From Pantoea deleyi (GTDB lineage: Bacteria > Pseudomonadota > Gammaproteobacteria > Enterobacterales > Enterobacteriaceae), in assembly GCF_022647325.1 (NCBI RefSeq), contig NZ_CP071405.1, forward strand, positions 2,170,001 to 2,234,000: DNA of 64,000 bases, in the 5' to 3' direction. Shown piece after piece: positions 38,721 through 50,288 of the stretch. The notes below the pieces were generated by a model. That model was not told the origin of the DNA. It searched no databases and was given only the letters and a program-made list of their open reading frames with translations. The position numbers and the translations under genes were made by a program. Each line of letters opens with the position of its first letter. Position 1 is the first letter of the stretch.

Positions 38721-39179
38721 TTATATCCGGCGCGCCTGCCAGAACACTTTTCGCCAGTAAACATTGTCCAGCGAGGAACGGGTCACGCCCTGACTGGTTG
38801 AGGCGTGAATGAACGCATTATCACTGTCATAGATCCCTACGTGCAGGCCATTCTCGCCGCGTCCGGTTTTAAAGAAGACCAGATCGCCCGGCAGCAGTTC
38901 ATCTTTACTGATGCGGGTACCGATATCACTTTGCGCGGAGGTGGTGCGCGGCAACTGCAGCGCAAACCTGTCGCGGAAGGTCAGATAGACAAACCCGGAG
39001 CAGTCAACCCCCCTGCGGCTCATGCCACCATAACGGTAGGGGGTGCCGTGCCAGTTACCGAGCTGATCGTTCAGTTCTGCAATCACGGTGATGGAATCGG
39101 AAAGACGGCCATTCACTGGCGGGGCGTGATGACTGCATCCCGTCAGCAGCAGCACTAAAATCAGCAAACCCAGGCGCAT
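38721..39179 (-). CDS. nlpC: NlpC/P60 lipoprotein endopeptidase
   Basis: A predicted murein peptide hydrolase of the NlpC/P60 group, 152 residues. It has a lipoprotein signal with lipobox LTGC (Cys15, Ser at +2, outer membrane), catalytic Cys in GVDCSGFVYL, His in GLHVGIYD and a third residue near FIHAST. I use the ATG at 39179, nine bases after AAGGA; an upstream TTG is too close to it. It follows btuD at the end of the ihfA-btu cluster. Confidence 0.94.
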   Translation of the reverse strand: MRLGLLILVLLLTGCSHHAPPVNGRLSDSITVIAELNDQLGNWHGTPYRYGGMSRRGVDCSGFVYLTFRDRFALQLPRTTSAQSDIGTRISKDELLPGDLVFFKTGRGENGLHVGIYDSDNAFIHASTSQGVTRSSLDNVYWRKVFWQARRI

Positions 39180-39247
39180 CGCCAAATGTCCTTATCAGAA
39201 ATTGCAACCGGCTTAATGTAGCGGTAAACGCCGCGGTGTAGCAAGTG

Positions 39248-39997
39248 TCAGGGCAACACCGTCAGCAGCGTTCGCCCTTCCAGTTCAAGTTGCCGGAAAG
39301 TAATCTGGTAGAGCGGTGTCAAACGCTGTGGCGTCAGAACCGCTGCCGGGTCGCCCTGGGCGATCAGCTGCCCCCGATCCATCAGCCAGACCCGGTCGGC
39401 CCGTTGCAGGCTGTGGTTGAGATCATGGCTGCTGGCAACCACGCTGATGCCCGCCGCGCACAGTTCCGCGATCAGATCGTCGACCGTTTTCTGCTGGCCG
39501 ATATCCAGCGCGGTCATCGGCTCATCAAGTATCAACAACCGGCCCTGCGGATTGATGCGGGGATCTATCTGCAGGCAGACTGCCGCCAGCCTGACGCGCT
39601 GCCATTCACCGCCGGAGAGCCGCGTCAGGGAACGGGAAAGTTTATCCTCCAGCTGAAGCCGTTGCAGGAGCGTGCCGAGCCGGGCGTCGGCCTGCGGGCC
39701 GGTCTGCTTGAGATGCAGACGCAGATAGTGCCAGACCGGCATCGGACTCAGTGGAACCTGCTGCTGGGGCAGCCAGCCACGAACCCTGGCCAGCGCCGCG
39801 CCCTGCCACTCCGCCAGCGGCCGATCCTCCAGCATGACCGACCCGGCGGCGGGTTGCAGGCCCGCGATTAGGCTCAGCAGTGTGCTCTTGCCTGCACCGT
39901 TCGGGCCTGCGACGTGCAGCAGCTGGCCCGCGGCGATTTCACCGCTCAGTGACTCCAGCCGTCCGGGCACGGCGGCCTGGTGCAGGCGCAGCAGCAT
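39248..39997 (-). CDS. btuD: Vitamin B12 import ATPase BtuD
   Basis: The ATPase of the BtuCDF cobalamin ABC importer. The 249 residues show Walker A GPNGAGKST (about 34-42), Q-loop LPQQQ, signature LSGGEWQRVRLA, Walker B LLILDEPMTALD and the switch His in SSHDLNH. The start directly abuts the btuE stop. The periplasmic partner BtuF is not in this window. Confidence 0.96.
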   Translation of the reverse strand: MLLRLHQAAVPGRLESLSGEIAAGQLLHVAGPNGAGKSTLLSLIAGLQPAAGSVMLEDRPLAEWQGAALARVRGWLPQQQVPLSPMPVWHYLRLHLKQTGPQADARLGTLLQRLQLEDKLSRSLTRLSGGEWQRVRLAAVCLQIDPRINPQGRLLILDEPMTALDIGQQKTVDDLIAELCAAGISVVASSHDLNHSLQRADRVWLMDRGQLIAQGDPAAVLTPQRLTPLYQITFRQLELEGRTLLTVLP

Positions 39998-40543
39998 TTA
40001 CTTCGCCAGAGCCTGCTTAATGGTTTCCAGAATGATCGGATCTTCCGGCGTCATGTCCGGTGCAAAGCGCTGAATGACGCTGCCGTCCCGGCCAATCAGG
40101 AACTTCTCGAAGTTCCACAGGATGTCGCCCGGCGCTTTTGGCGCGCGCCCTTTGCTCTCCATCCGCTCGTAAAAGCCGCTGCCTTCCGGACGCACCGCCT
40201 CTGGTCGTGCGGCAATCAGCTGAGCAAAGAGCGGATGACGCGCCGGACCGTTGACCTCGGTTTTGGCAAACAGCGGGAAGGTCACCCCATAAGTGGTGCT
40301 GCAGAACGTTTTGATCTCCTCACTGCTGCCAGGCTCCTGCCCGAGAAACTGATTGCAGGGAAAGCCGAGCACGCTGAGGCCCTGATCCTGCCAGGCCTTC
40401 TGCAGGTTCTCCAGCTCGTCATACTGCGGCGTCAGGCCACATTTCGACGCCACGTTGACGACCAGCAGCACCTTGCCCTGCCACTGTGCCAGCGTGGTCT
40501 TTTCCCCGTCGAGCGTAACCAGTTCAGTCTGATAAATGTTCAT
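39998..40543 (-). CDS. btuE: Thioredoxin/glutathione peroxidase BtuE
   Basis: A glutathione-peroxidase-fold protein, not needed for B12 uptake in E. coli despite its name; it reduces peroxides. The 181 residues carry the active-site NVASKCGLTPQY with peroxidatic Cys, FPCNQFLGQEPG with the second Cys and Gln, and WNFEKFLIGRDG with the conserved Trp/Asn. It lies between btuC and btuD, as in E. coli. Confidence 0.95.
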   Translation of the reverse strand: MNIYQTELVTLDGEKTTLAQWQGKVLLVVNVASKCGLTPQYDELENLQKAWQDQGLSVLGFPCNQFLGQEPGSSEEIKTFCSTTYGVTFPLFAKTEVNGPARHPLFAQLIAARPEAVRPEGSGFYERMESKGRAPKAPGDILWNFEKFLIGRDGSVIQRFAPDMTPEDPIILETIKQALAK

Positions 40544-40589
40544 ATGAATTCCTTGGATGCAGTTGTGGATGCAGAGTTGCCAGCCGAAG

Positions 40590-41573
40590 CTAGCGTGACG
40601 ATTTCACCAGTAACAGAATAAACAGCGGCGCGCCGAGGGTGGCAGTGACCACCCCTATCGGCAGCTCCGCCGAGGTCAGCGCCAGCCGCGCCACGATATC
40701 GGCGGCCAGCAGCACCCCCGCCCCCGCCAGCGCAGAGGCGGGCAGCAGATAGCGGTGATCGCTGAGGCCACTCAGACGCAGCAGATGCGGGATCACCAGC
40801 CCGACAAAGCCAATGGCCCCCGCCATCGCCACGCTGATCCCCGTCAGCCAGCCCATCGCCAGCACCAGCAGGTTACGCCAGCCGAAAAGCGAGAGTCCGA
40901 GCTGGCGGGCGGAGGTGTCCCCCAGCGCCAGCAGATTGAGGATCGGCCCGGTTGCGCCCAGGGCCAGCATCACCGGCAGCAGCGCCAGCATCATCCAGCC
41001 GTAGCGCCAGTCCACCCCGCTGAATCCCCCCATCATCCAGTACATCAGCTGACGCAGATCGAGACTGGTGCTGAAGTAGACCGCCCAGGTCATGATGGCA
41101 CTGCAGATGATCCCCAGCGCCACGCCGGTGAGTAACAGCCGGGTTGTCGAAAGCTGGCGATGCGCAAAATGCAGCAGGATCAGCGTGATGATTAGCGCGC
41201 CGGCAATAGCGGCGAGCGCGAGGTTCCAGAGTGAGCCGCTACCCAGCAGCACGCCAAGCACCAGGCCGATGCCGGCGCCGTTCGAAACGCCCAGCAGGCC
41301 GGGCTCTGCCAGCGGATTGGTAAACAGGGCCTGCATCACCACGCCGCACACCGCCAGCGAAGCGCCGACCAGCACCACCGCCAGGCTGCGGGGCAGCCGT
41401 AGCTGCCAGACAAAGAGTCGGCCACTTTCCGAAAGCCACTGTGAGGGCGCAATCCAGCTGTCTCCGGCGCAGAGGCTGAGACAGAGCAGTGCAGAGAGCG
41501 TCACGGCTAACGCCATCAGCCATTTCTGGCCGCGTCGATCGGCCTGATTTGCGAGCTGGTCGAGCAGAGACAT
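40590..41573 (-). CDS. btuC: Vitamin B12 permease BtuC
   Basis: The membrane subunit of the cobalamin importer, with about ten membrane helices. From 41573 the protein is 327 residues (E. coli 326), with [35 protein letters not shown] segment [33 protein letters not shown] and [14 protein letters not shown]. The frame extends to 41684 but that part is not homologous. It is the first btu gene after ihfA. Confidence 0.95.
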   Translation of the reverse strand: MSLLDQLANQADRRGQKWLMALAVTLSALLCLSLCAGDSWIAPSQWLSESGRLFVWQLRLPRSLAVVLVGASLAVCGVVMQALFTNPLAEPGLLGVSNGAGIGLVLGVLLGSGSLWNLALAAIAGALIITLILLHFAHRQLSTTRLLLTGVALGIICSAIMTWAVYFSTSLDLRQLMYWMMGGFSGVDWRYGWMMLALLPVMLALGATGPILNLLALGDTSARQLGLSLFGWRNLLVLAMGWLTGISVAMAGAIGFVGLVIPHLLRLSGLSDHRYLLPASALAGAGVLLAADIVARLALTSAELPIGVVTATLGAPLFILLLVKSSR

Positions 41574-41700
41574 AAGCGGGATACGCTGAGAAAACAGAGA
41601 TTTGATTGTAGAGGGATTGCAGAAAAAAGAAAGGTGGGTGCGGCGGTTCGCGTCGGAAGAAGATCGCGCTGACAGATGCGGCACAACGGCGGAAAACCAT

Positions 41701-41728
41701 GAAAAAAGGCCGCTTGCGCGGCCTTTTT
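41701..41728 (-). terminator. ihfA terminator
   Basis: On the minus strand AGGCCGC/GCGGCCT with a four-base loop is flanked by T after the stem, 14 bases after the ihfA stop. It would limit read-through from the pheST-ihfA transcript into btuC. Confidence 0.85.
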
Positions 41729-41741
41729 GAAACGCTGAAAT

Positions 41742-42044
41742 TCAGTCAGTCTCTTTGGGTGTAGCGTTCTCTACGCGGCTTTTCAGCTTCTGTCCTGGGC
41801 GGAACGTTACTACGCGACGCGCAGTAATCGGAATATCTTCACCCGTTTTCGGGTTTCTGCCAGGACGCTGGTTCTTGTCACGCAGGTCAAAATTACCAAA
41901 CCCAGACAGTTTAACCTGTTCTCCGTTTTCCAAAGCGCGACGTACCTCTTCGAAAAACAGCTCTACTAACTCTTTGGCATCGCGTTTGCTCAGCCCGAGT
42001 TTCTCAAACAGGTACTCTGACATCTCAGCTTTTGTAAGCGCCAT
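41742..42044 (-). CDS. ihfA: Integration host factor alpha subunit
   Basis: IHF alpha/beta binds and sharply bends DNA in recombination, replication and transcription. The 100-residue HU-family protein has the DNA-intercalating arm [22 protein letters not shown] with its proline, and begins [19 protein letters not shown]. It starts four bases after pheT, so it is translated from the pheST transcript, as in E. coli. Confidence 0.98.
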
Positions 42045-42048
42045 AGGT

Positions 42049-44436
42049 TCAATCCCTCAAGGTTGCCTGGAATCGCTCTTTTAATGCCGCAACGCATTTG
42101 CCAACGGTCGCGGCAATCTCCTCTTCTTCGAGTGTCCGGCTGGTATCCTGCAAAATCAGGCTGATTGCGAGGCTCTTGTAGCCCTCAGAAACGCCCTTAC
42201 CGCGGTACACGTCAAACAAGTTTACGCCAACTACCTGATTTACGCCAACTTTCTTACACTCCGCAATGATATCTGCTGCAGGCACGTTTTCGGCCACAAC
42301 AACCGCAATATCACGACGGTTAGCCGGGAAGCGGGAAATCTCGCGCGCGTCAGGCAGGACGCGGTCTGCGACCTTATTCCAAAGCAGTTCAAAGACTAAG
42401 GTGCGGCCGTTGAGATCAAGCTTACGTTCCAGCTCCGGATGAACCACGCCGATAAATCCGATTTTTTCATCATGCAGATAAATCGCCGCGCTCTGTCCTG
42501 GATGCAGGGCCGGATTCACTTCCGCGCGGAAGCTGATTTCATCCAGTTTGCCGGTTAAATCGAGCAGCGACTCTAAATCGCCTTTTAAATCATAGAAGTC
42601 AACTGTCTGACGCGCCAGATCCCAGTGCTCTTCCACACGGTTACCGCTGATGACGCCAGCCAGCATAAGATCCTGACGGATGCCCAAATCAGCCTGAGTA
42701 TCCGGCACAAAGCGCAGACCGCTCTCAAACAGACGCACGCGGCTCTGCTGACGGTTCTGGTTATAGACCACCGCGCTGAGCAGGCCGGTCCAGAGCGAGA
42801 GACGCATGGTCGACATATCACTGGAGATCGGGCTTGGCAGCAGCAGCGCCTCTTCGCCCGGATGCAGCAGCTGCTGAATTTTCGGATCCACGAAGCTGTA
42901 GGTGATCGCTTCCTGATAGCCTTTATCCACCAGCAGGTTTTTCGCGCGCTTCAGCGACAGGTCGGCTTCACGATGACGGGTCATCACCAGGCCTGCCTGC
43001 ACCGGCACATCCGGAATGTTGTTGTAGCCGTAAACACGGGCCACTTCTTCAACCAGATCTTCCTCGATCGCCATGTCGAAACGCCAGCTCGGCGCTACGG
43101 CCTGCCACTCGCCTTCGCCCACGGTGACGTCACAGCCGAGGCGCGTCAGGATGTCAGTGACCTGCTCATCGGCGATGACATGGCCAATCAGACGATCCAG
43201 TTTTTCACGGCGCAGCGTGATGGTCGCCGGAACCGGCAGCGCGGCCGGGTGAGTCTGGTCGATGACCGGACCCGCTTCTCCGCCGCAGATCGACAGCAGC
43301 AGCGCGGTAGCGCGCTCAATCGCGGTATGCTGCAGCGCCGGATCAACGCCACGCTCATAGCGGTGTGACGCGTCGGTATGCAGACCGTGACGGCGGGCGC
43401 GACCGGTAATAGAGAGCGGATCGAAGTAAGCGCACTCAAACAGGATGTTACGGGTTTCGCCATTCACACCGGAGTGTTCACCGCCGAAGATACCGGCCAT
43501 CGCCAGCGCCTGCTGATGGTCGGCGATCACCAGGGTATCTGCCTGCAGGCTGGCTTCGGTGCCGTCCAGCAGCGTCAGCTTCTCACCCTCTTTCGCCATA
43601 CGCACCACGATGCCGCCGTTGATACGGTCGAGGTCGAAAGCGTGCATCGGCTGACCCAGCTCCAGCAGAACATAGTTGGTGATATCGACCACCGGATCGA
43701 TCGAGCGAATGCCGCAGCGACGCAGCTTCTCTTTCATCCAGAGTGGCGTGGCCGCCGCGACGTTGATCCCTTTGACAACACGGCCCAGGTAGCGCGGACA
43801 GGCGTCTGTCGCCTCGACCTGGATCGGGAAGGTGTCGTTGAGGGTGGCCGCAACCGGCTGCATTTCCGGCACGTTCAGCGGTAAACCGTTGAGCACCGCG
43901 ACGTCGCGGGCAATCCCAATCAGACCCAGGCAGTCCGCGCGGTTCGGCGTGACGCTGATTTCGATGGTGTTGTCATCCAGCTGCAGATACTCACGGATGT
44001 CGGTGCCAATCGGCGCATCGGCTGGCAGTTCGATGATGCCGTTATGGTCGTCGGAAATCCCCAGCTCGGAGAACGAGCAGAGCATCCCTTCTGAAGGTTC
44101 GCCACGCAGTTTGGCCGCTTTGATTTTGAAATCGCCCGGCAGCACCGCACCTACGGTGGCAACGGCGACTTTCAGGCCCTGGCGGCAGTTCGGCGCGCCA
44201 CAGACGATGTCCAGCAGGCGATCGCCGCCGGTGTTGATTTTGGTCACCCGCAGTTTGTCTGCGTTAGGGTGCTGACCGCACTCCACCACTTCCCCCACCA
44301 CGACGCCGTGAAACGCACCGGCAACACCCTCGACACCGTCCACTTCCAGACCGGCCATGGTGATTTGTTCAGACAGCGCAGCGCTGTCCAGGGCTGGATT
44401 TACCCATTCGCGTAACCAGAGTTCACTGAATTTCAT
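42049..44436 (-). CDS. pheT: Phenylalanyl-tRNA synthetase beta subunit
   Basis: The beta chain of the (alpha-beta)2 enzyme that charges tRNA-Phe. The 795 residues match E. coli PheT and include the N-terminal tRNA-binding OB domain ([20 protein letters not shown]), the B3/B4 editing domain, B5, and the C-terminal FDX-ACB domain ([14 protein letters not shown]). It follows pheS by 14 bases. Confidence 0.98.
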
Positions 44437-44450
44437 TGGATAACCTGCCC

Positions 44451-45452
<1,002 letters not shown>

Positions 45453-45502
45453 TCAGGCTGGTCAGTTCTCGTTGGGACCTGCCGGTCCGATATGCTAGCG
45501 CC

Positions 45503-45534
45503 AGAAACAAAAAAGCCTCCACGAGGGAGGCTTT
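45503..45534 (-). terminator. pheST transcription attenuator
   Basis: On the minus strand AAAGCCTCC/GGAGGCTTT with a five-base loop followed by TTTTTTGTTT lies between the pheM leader peptide gene and pheS. Ribosome stalling at the Phe codons of pheM should favour an antiterminator, as shown in E. coli. Confidence 0.9.
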
Positions 45535-45581
45535 CAGCGCGATTTTTCGTTTCTTCTCTTATGCGCAAAAGCCCCCGGATG

Positions 45582-45626
45582 TCAGGCGCTAAAGTAAAAA
45601 AAGAAACGGAAAATAGCAGCATTCAT
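45582..45626 (-). CDS. pheM: pheM leader peptide
   Basis: The 14-residue peptide MNAAIFRFFFYFSA contains five phenylalanines (FRFFFYF) and differs from the E. coli peptide only at the last residue. It is translated from the promoter at 45664-45692 and controls the attenuator through tRNA-Phe charging. Confidence 0.96.
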   Translation of the reverse strand: MNAAIFRFFFYFSA

Positions 45627-45663
45627 GCTTGCAGTTACCTTGTCATGCTTGTACCGGGACACT

Positions 45664-45692
45664 ATTGAAATGCGCAGCGGCGAAAATGTCAA
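45664..45692 (-). promoter_or_regulatory. pheMST promoter
   Basis: On the minus strand TTGACA (consensus, 45687-45692), a 17-base spacer, and TTCAAT (45664-45669). The start site would be about 30 bases before pheM. Confidence 0.85.
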
Positions 45693-45714
45693 TCTTTTGC
45701 GTAGGTTACAGGCA

Positions 45715-45740
45715 ATAAAAAAGGGAGCAAGCTCCCTTTT
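45715..45740 (-). terminator. Terminator after rplT
   Basis: On the minus strand AAAAGGGAGC/GCTCCCTTTT followed by further T lies 10 bases after the rplT stop, between rplT and the pheM promoter. Confidence 0.85.
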
Positions 45741-45749
45741 CTACCTGAC

Positions 45750-46106
<357 letters not shown>

Positions 46107-46150
46107 TTAGCTCTCCTGTTTAATATTCTGAATTAATGAAAAAAATTTAC

Positions 46151-46402
<252 letters not shown>

Positions 46403-46447
46403 TCACCGCACAGCGCGGACGCTGCACGGCAATGGCTACTTGAAAGC

Positions 46448-46999
46448 CTACTGTTTCTTCTTAGGAGCGAGCACCATGATCATCTGGCGGCCTTCGATCT
46501 TCGAAGGGAAGGATTCGACAATGGCCAAATCCAGATCTTCACACAGGTCTTTACGGACGCGGTTAAGCACTTCCATACCGATCTGCTGGTGCGCCATCTC
46601 ACGACCGCGGAAGCGGAGCGTGATTTTGGCTTTATCGCCATCTTCCAGAAAGCGAATCAGGTTGCGTAGTTTGACCTGATAGTCGCCATCATCGGTTCCA
46701 GGACGGAATTTAATTTCCTTAACCTGAATAACTTTTTGCTTCTTCTTCTGTTCCTTAGAAGATTTGCTTTTTTCATAGAGGAACTTGCCGTAATCCATGA
46801 TGCGGCAAACCGGCGGTTCGGCATTCGGACTGATCTCTACGAGATCGGCACCCGATTCCTCGGCTTTTTCCAATGCTTCGCGTAATGTGACAATGCCAAT
46901 CGGCTCGCCATCCATGCCCGTTAAGCGCACTTCTGTTGCGCGGATTTCACTGTTAATTTTGTTCGGACGCGTCGGTAGTACTCGTTTTCCGCCTTTAAT
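46448..46999 (-). CDS. infC: Translation initiation factor IF-3, AUU start
   Basis: IF-3 proofreads start-codon choice and splits 70S ribosomes. Reading from the ATT at 46999 gives (M)[25 protein letters not shown] and a 183-residue protein collinear with E. coli IF-3 (180). GGAGGAATAAAGT precedes it and overlaps the thrS end. The rare AUU start is the known autoregulatory device: IF-3 rejects it. Starting at the internal ATG (46930) would remove the conserved N-terminus. Confidence 0.96.
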   Translation of the reverse strand: MKGGKRVLPTRPNKINSEIRATEVRLTGMDGEPIGIVTLREALEKAEESGADLVEISPNAEPPVCRIMDYGKFLYEKSKSSKEQKKKQKVIQVKEIKFRPGTDDGDYQVKLRNLIRFLEDGDKAKITLRFRGREMAHQQIGMEVLNRVRKDLCEDLDLAIVESFPSKIEGRQMIMVLAPKKKQ

Positions 47000-47002
47000 A
47001 CT

Positions 47003-48931
47003 TTATTCCTCCAATTGGTGAAGATTGCGGCTGCGAATCTCTTGTTGCAGCTTCTCAACAAATAGATCGACATCCAGCGACCCCAGGTCTTTACCACGGC
47101 GGGTGCGAACGGCAACTTTGCCAGCTTCCACCTCTTTATCACCGCAGACCAGCATATAAGGGACGCGACGTAATGTGTGCTCGCGGATTTTAAAGCCTAT
47201 CTTCTCATTTCTCAAGTCTGCCTTCACACGAATGCCAGCATTCTGCAACTTACGTGTCAAAGACTCAACATATTCTGCCTGTCCGTCGGTAATATTCATT
47301 ACCACGACCTGCAGCGGTGCCAGCCAGGTTGGGAAGAAACCGGCGAACTCTTCGGTCAGAATCCCGATGAAGCGCTCCATCGACCCCAGAATCGCACGGT
47401 GAATCATCACTGGCGTCTGACGATCGTTGTTTTCACCCACATAGGTTGCTTCAAGGCGTTTTGGCAGGGAGAAGTCTAGCTGAACTGTGCCGCACTGCCA
47501 GGCGCGATCGAGACAATCGTACAAAGTGAACTCAATTTTAGGGCCGTAGAACGCGCCCTCACCCGGCTGATACTCAAACTCAATGTTGTTTTCGTTCAGG
47601 GCCGCCGCCAGGTCTTCCTCGGCACGATCCCACATCTCGTCAGTGCCGATACGCTTCTCAGGACGGGTAGAAAGTTTCACCACGATCTTTTCGAAGCCGA
47701 AGGTGCTGTACATGTCATAGACCATGCGGATACAGCTGTTTACTTCGTCACGTACCTGCTCTTCTGTACAGAAGACGTGCGCATCATCCTGCGTGAAGCC
47801 ACGAACGCGCATCAGACCGTGCAGCGCACCCGATGGCTCGTTACGGTGACAGCTACCGAACTCCGCCATACGCAGCGGCAGGTCGCGGTACGATTTCAGA
47901 CCCTGATTAAAGATCTGAACGTGACCCGGACAGTTCATCGGTTTGATGCAATATTCACGGTTCTCTGAAGAGGTGGTGAACATCGCCTCTTTGTAGTTTT
48001 CCCAGTGGCCGGTTTTTTCCCACAGGACGCGGTCCATCATGAACGGACCTTTCACTTCCTGATACTGGTACTCTTTCAGCTTACTGCGGACAAACACTTC
48101 CAGTTCGCGGAAGATGGTCCAGCCGTCGTTATGCCAGAAGACCATGCCCGGCGCTTCTTCCTGCATGTGGTAGAGGTCGAGCTGCTTACCAATCTTGCGA
48201 TGGTCACGCTTCGCCGCCTCTTCCAGACGCTGCAGATAGGCCGCCAGCTGCTTTTTATCTGCCCATGCGGTGCCGTAAATACGCTGCAGCATTTTATTGC
48301 TGCTGTCGCCACGCCAGTAGGCACCGGAGATTTTCTGCAGTTTGAAATGGTGACAGAACCGCATGTTCGGCACGTGCGGACCGCGGCACATGTCGATATA
48401 TTCTTCGTGATGATAGAGGCCAGGCCGATCGTCGTGGCTGATGTTTTCATCAAGAATGGTGGTTTTATAGATTTCGCCGCGCGCCGCAAAGACGTCACGC
48501 GCTTCCTGCCAGCTGACTTTTTTCTTCACCACATCGTAGTTGGTCTCAGCCAACTGATGCATGCGTTTTTCCAGCAGGTCGATATCTTCCTGAGTCAGCG
48601 TACGATCGATGTCGACGTCATAATAGAAGCCGTTATCAATGACCGGGCCAATCGCCATTTTGGTATCGGGCCACAGCTGTTTGATCGCATGCCCTAACAG
48701 GTGCGCACAGGAGTGACGGATGATTTCCAGACCCGCTTCATCTTTAGCGGTAATGATCGCGACGGCGGCGTCTTCGGTGATGGGATCGACAGCATCAACC
48801 AGTTCGCCGTTGACCCGACCCGCGATACAGGCCTTTGCCAGACCCGGTCCGATATCCAGTGCAATGTCCATCACACTGACAGGGCGGTCAAACACGCGCT
48901 GGCTGCCATCAGGAAGCGTAATTACAGGCAT
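47003..48931 (-). CDS. thrS: Threonyl-tRNA synthetase
   Basis: ThrS charges tRNA-Thr and represses its own translation. The 642 residues contain the TGS domain (1-62), the editing domain ([17 protein letters not shown] and SEDD-type C/H site), the catalytic core with the zinc cysteine in [10 protein letters not shown], class II motif 2 ([26 protein letters not shown]), and the anticodon-binding domain. The stop lies three bases before the infC AUU. Confidence 0.99.
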   Translation of the reverse strand: MPVITLPDGSQRVFDRPVSVMDIALDIGPGLAKACIAGRVNGELVDAVDPITEDAAVAIITAKDEAGLEIIRHSCAHLLGHAIKQLWPDTKMAIGPVIDNGFYYDVDIDRTLTQEDIDLLEKRMHQLAETNYDVVKKKVSWQEARDVFAARGEIYKTTILDENISHDDRPGLYHHEEYIDMCRGPHVPNMRFCHHFKLQKISGAYWRGDSSNKMLQRIYGTAWADKKQLAAYLQRLEEAAKRDHRKIGKQLDLYHMQEEAPGMVFWHNDGWTIFRELEVFVRSKLKEYQYQEVKGPFMMDRVLWEKTGHWENYKEAMFTTSSENREYCIKPMNCPGHVQIFNQGLKSYRDLPLRMAEFGSCHRNEPSGALHGLMRVRGFTQDDAHVFCTEEQVRDEVNSCIRMVYDMYSTFGFEKIVVKLSTRPEKRIGTDEMWDRAEEDLAAALNENNIEFEYQPGEGAFYGPKIEFTLYDCLDRAWQCGTVQLDFSLPKRLEATYVGENNDRQTPVMIHRAILGSMERFIGILTEEFAGFFPTWLAPLQVVVMNITDGQAEYVESLTRKLQNAGIRVKADLRNEKIGFKIREHTLRRVPYMLVCGDKEVEAGKVAVRTRRGKDLGSLDVDLFVEKLQQEIRSRNLHQLEE

Positions 48932-48944
48932 TTCATATCCTTAT

Positions 48945-48979
48945 TTGCAGTGGTAAGCCACACGAAAGCCTACATGCAA
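48945..48979 (-). promoter_or_regulatory. thrS translational operator hairpin
   Basis: In the leader on the minus strand, TTGCA and TGCAA close a hairpin whose loop region includes the CGT triplet (48962-48964) in CTTTCGTGTGG, the threonine-anticodon mimic described for domain 2 of the E. coli thrS operator. It ends three bases before the AAGGAT ribosome site, where bound ThrS would block initiation. Confidence 0.8.
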
Positions 48980-49116
48980 TGTTATGAGAGTATTGACCTG
49001 GCGTAATATCAGACCCACATTGTCGGAATGTCGCCAGGCTCACAGTGCAGGCAGATGATAGCAGTTTTCCCCGGCGAGAAAAACCATCCCCTTGATTGCT
49101 AAGCCGTGGAGTAAAC

Positions 49117-49149
49117 AAAAAAAAGCGGCCTGACGCACTGTCAGACCGC
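49117..49149 (-). terminator. ydiY terminator
   Basis: On the minus strand GCGGTCTGAC/GTCAGGCCGC (one G-U pair) with a five-base loop runs into eight T, 26 bases after the ydiY stop. Confidence 0.9.
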
Positions 49150-49174
49150 CGGGAATAGTGCCGCAAAAATGCGC

Positions 49175-49936
49175 TTACATCGCGTAAGAGAGCATGATTG
49201 AGGTTTTGGTGTCGGTACGATCTGGCGCAGATTCCGCCGGATTGTTGTTCCAGGTGACGTTGTAGGCCAGCTTCAGCGCGAAGTGGCTGTTGATGGCAAC
49301 CTGCAGACCGGTTTCGGAGTTAACCGTCGTATCTTCGCCGAAGCTGCTCAGTACGGAGACACCCTGAATAAATTTGGTGGTGTCGGTCAGCTGCCACTGG
49401 TAGCTGACTGCGCCGTAGCCCAGCGCTTTCGTCTGATGGCCACCCGCATGGTAATCGTCATAACGCACACCCGGACCGAATTCCGCACGCAGCGAGTGCA
49501 CCGGGCCGTTCAGGATCTGACGACCGTAACCGGCGGTCAGGACGTCGCGTGAATCATAACCGTTGAAACGGTCGCTCAGCCAGCTCGCCTGGCCAAACAG
49601 GTAGTCATAAGCGCTGACGTTATAACGTGAACGACCACCGATGTTGTACGTCTCAGAAGAGCGCTCATCGTTGGACGAGGTGTTGGCTGCGTTACCCCAC
49701 AAGCTGTACGCCATCGATGACTGATACCAGGTCATGTTGGTCTGGGCAGTCAGGGACGAACTGGTTGTGTTACCGGTTTGCGCCAGATAGCCCGCCGAAG
49801 CAGAACCTTCAAAAGGCTTTTTCGCCGTGGAAGGGTCATCCATGGCGGTGAAGACGGCGTTATCGGCCAGTGCCTGGTGACAAAAAGCTCCAGCGGAGAG
49901 CAAAAGAACAGCAGACAGCTTGTTATAGGCTTTCAT
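49175..49936 (-). CDS. ydiY: Outer membrane beta-barrel protein YdiY (DUF481)
   Basis: A predicted small outer-membrane barrel of unknown role; acid-inducible in E. coli. The product from 49936 is 253 residues, with signal peptide ending CHQALA|DN and barrel strands such as SASAGYLAQTGNTTSSSL, ERSSETYNIGGRSRYN and DVLTAGYGRQILNGPVHSL, ending in an aromatic-type C-terminal strand MLSYAM. The upstream in-frame ATG at 49999 is not supported by E. coli. Confidence 0.92.
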   Translation of the reverse strand: MKAYNKLSAVLLLSAGAFCHQALADNAVFTAMDDPSTAKKPFEGSASAGYLAQTGNTTSSSLTAQTNMTWYQSSMAYSLWGNAANTSSNDERSSETYNIGGRSRYNVSAYDYLFGQASWLSDRFNGYDSRDVLTAGYGRQILNGPVHSLRAEFGPGVRYDDYHAGGHQTKALGYGAVSYQWQLTDTTKFIQGVSVLSSFGEDTTVNSETGLQVAINSHFALKLAYNVTWNNNPAESAPDRTDTKTSIMLSYAM

Positions 49937-50288
49937 TAAATATGATCCGAGCGACGGTTTAAAAAACGGAGAGTCTGAAGCGTTTTGCCAGCCATTCAAT
50001 GCAATTTACGGTAAGTTTTGTAAAAAATTATTAACTTACAAAAAACGTAGATAATCGCCCTGGCAACCCGTGTTAATTGGGACTCATCTGATTAACGTCG
50101 CGCATTATAGTGTCGTCTGACCGAAAAGATAGCCGTTGCGGCAGAAGATTTTTCAGCCTGCGCTGCGGGCTACTGACAGACCTTTACGCTGAGCGCGCGC
50201 TCATAAGCGCGTCCCGCTTCTCTGTTGTTCGCCTGTTTTTTCACCATGGTCTACGCTCAGTTCAGTTTCCCTTCCCCGGAGGTGCTTT
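49937..50288. promoter_or_regulatory. ydiY-ydiZ divergent intergenic region
   Basis: 352 bases without a convincing gene. In E. coli the pfkB gene sits here. A GTTAAT/ATTAAC dyad (50071-50095) and a -10-like TATAGT (50106-50111) occur. GGAGGTG precedes ydiZ. A 60-codon frame at 50110-50292 looks like chance. Confidence 0.5.
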
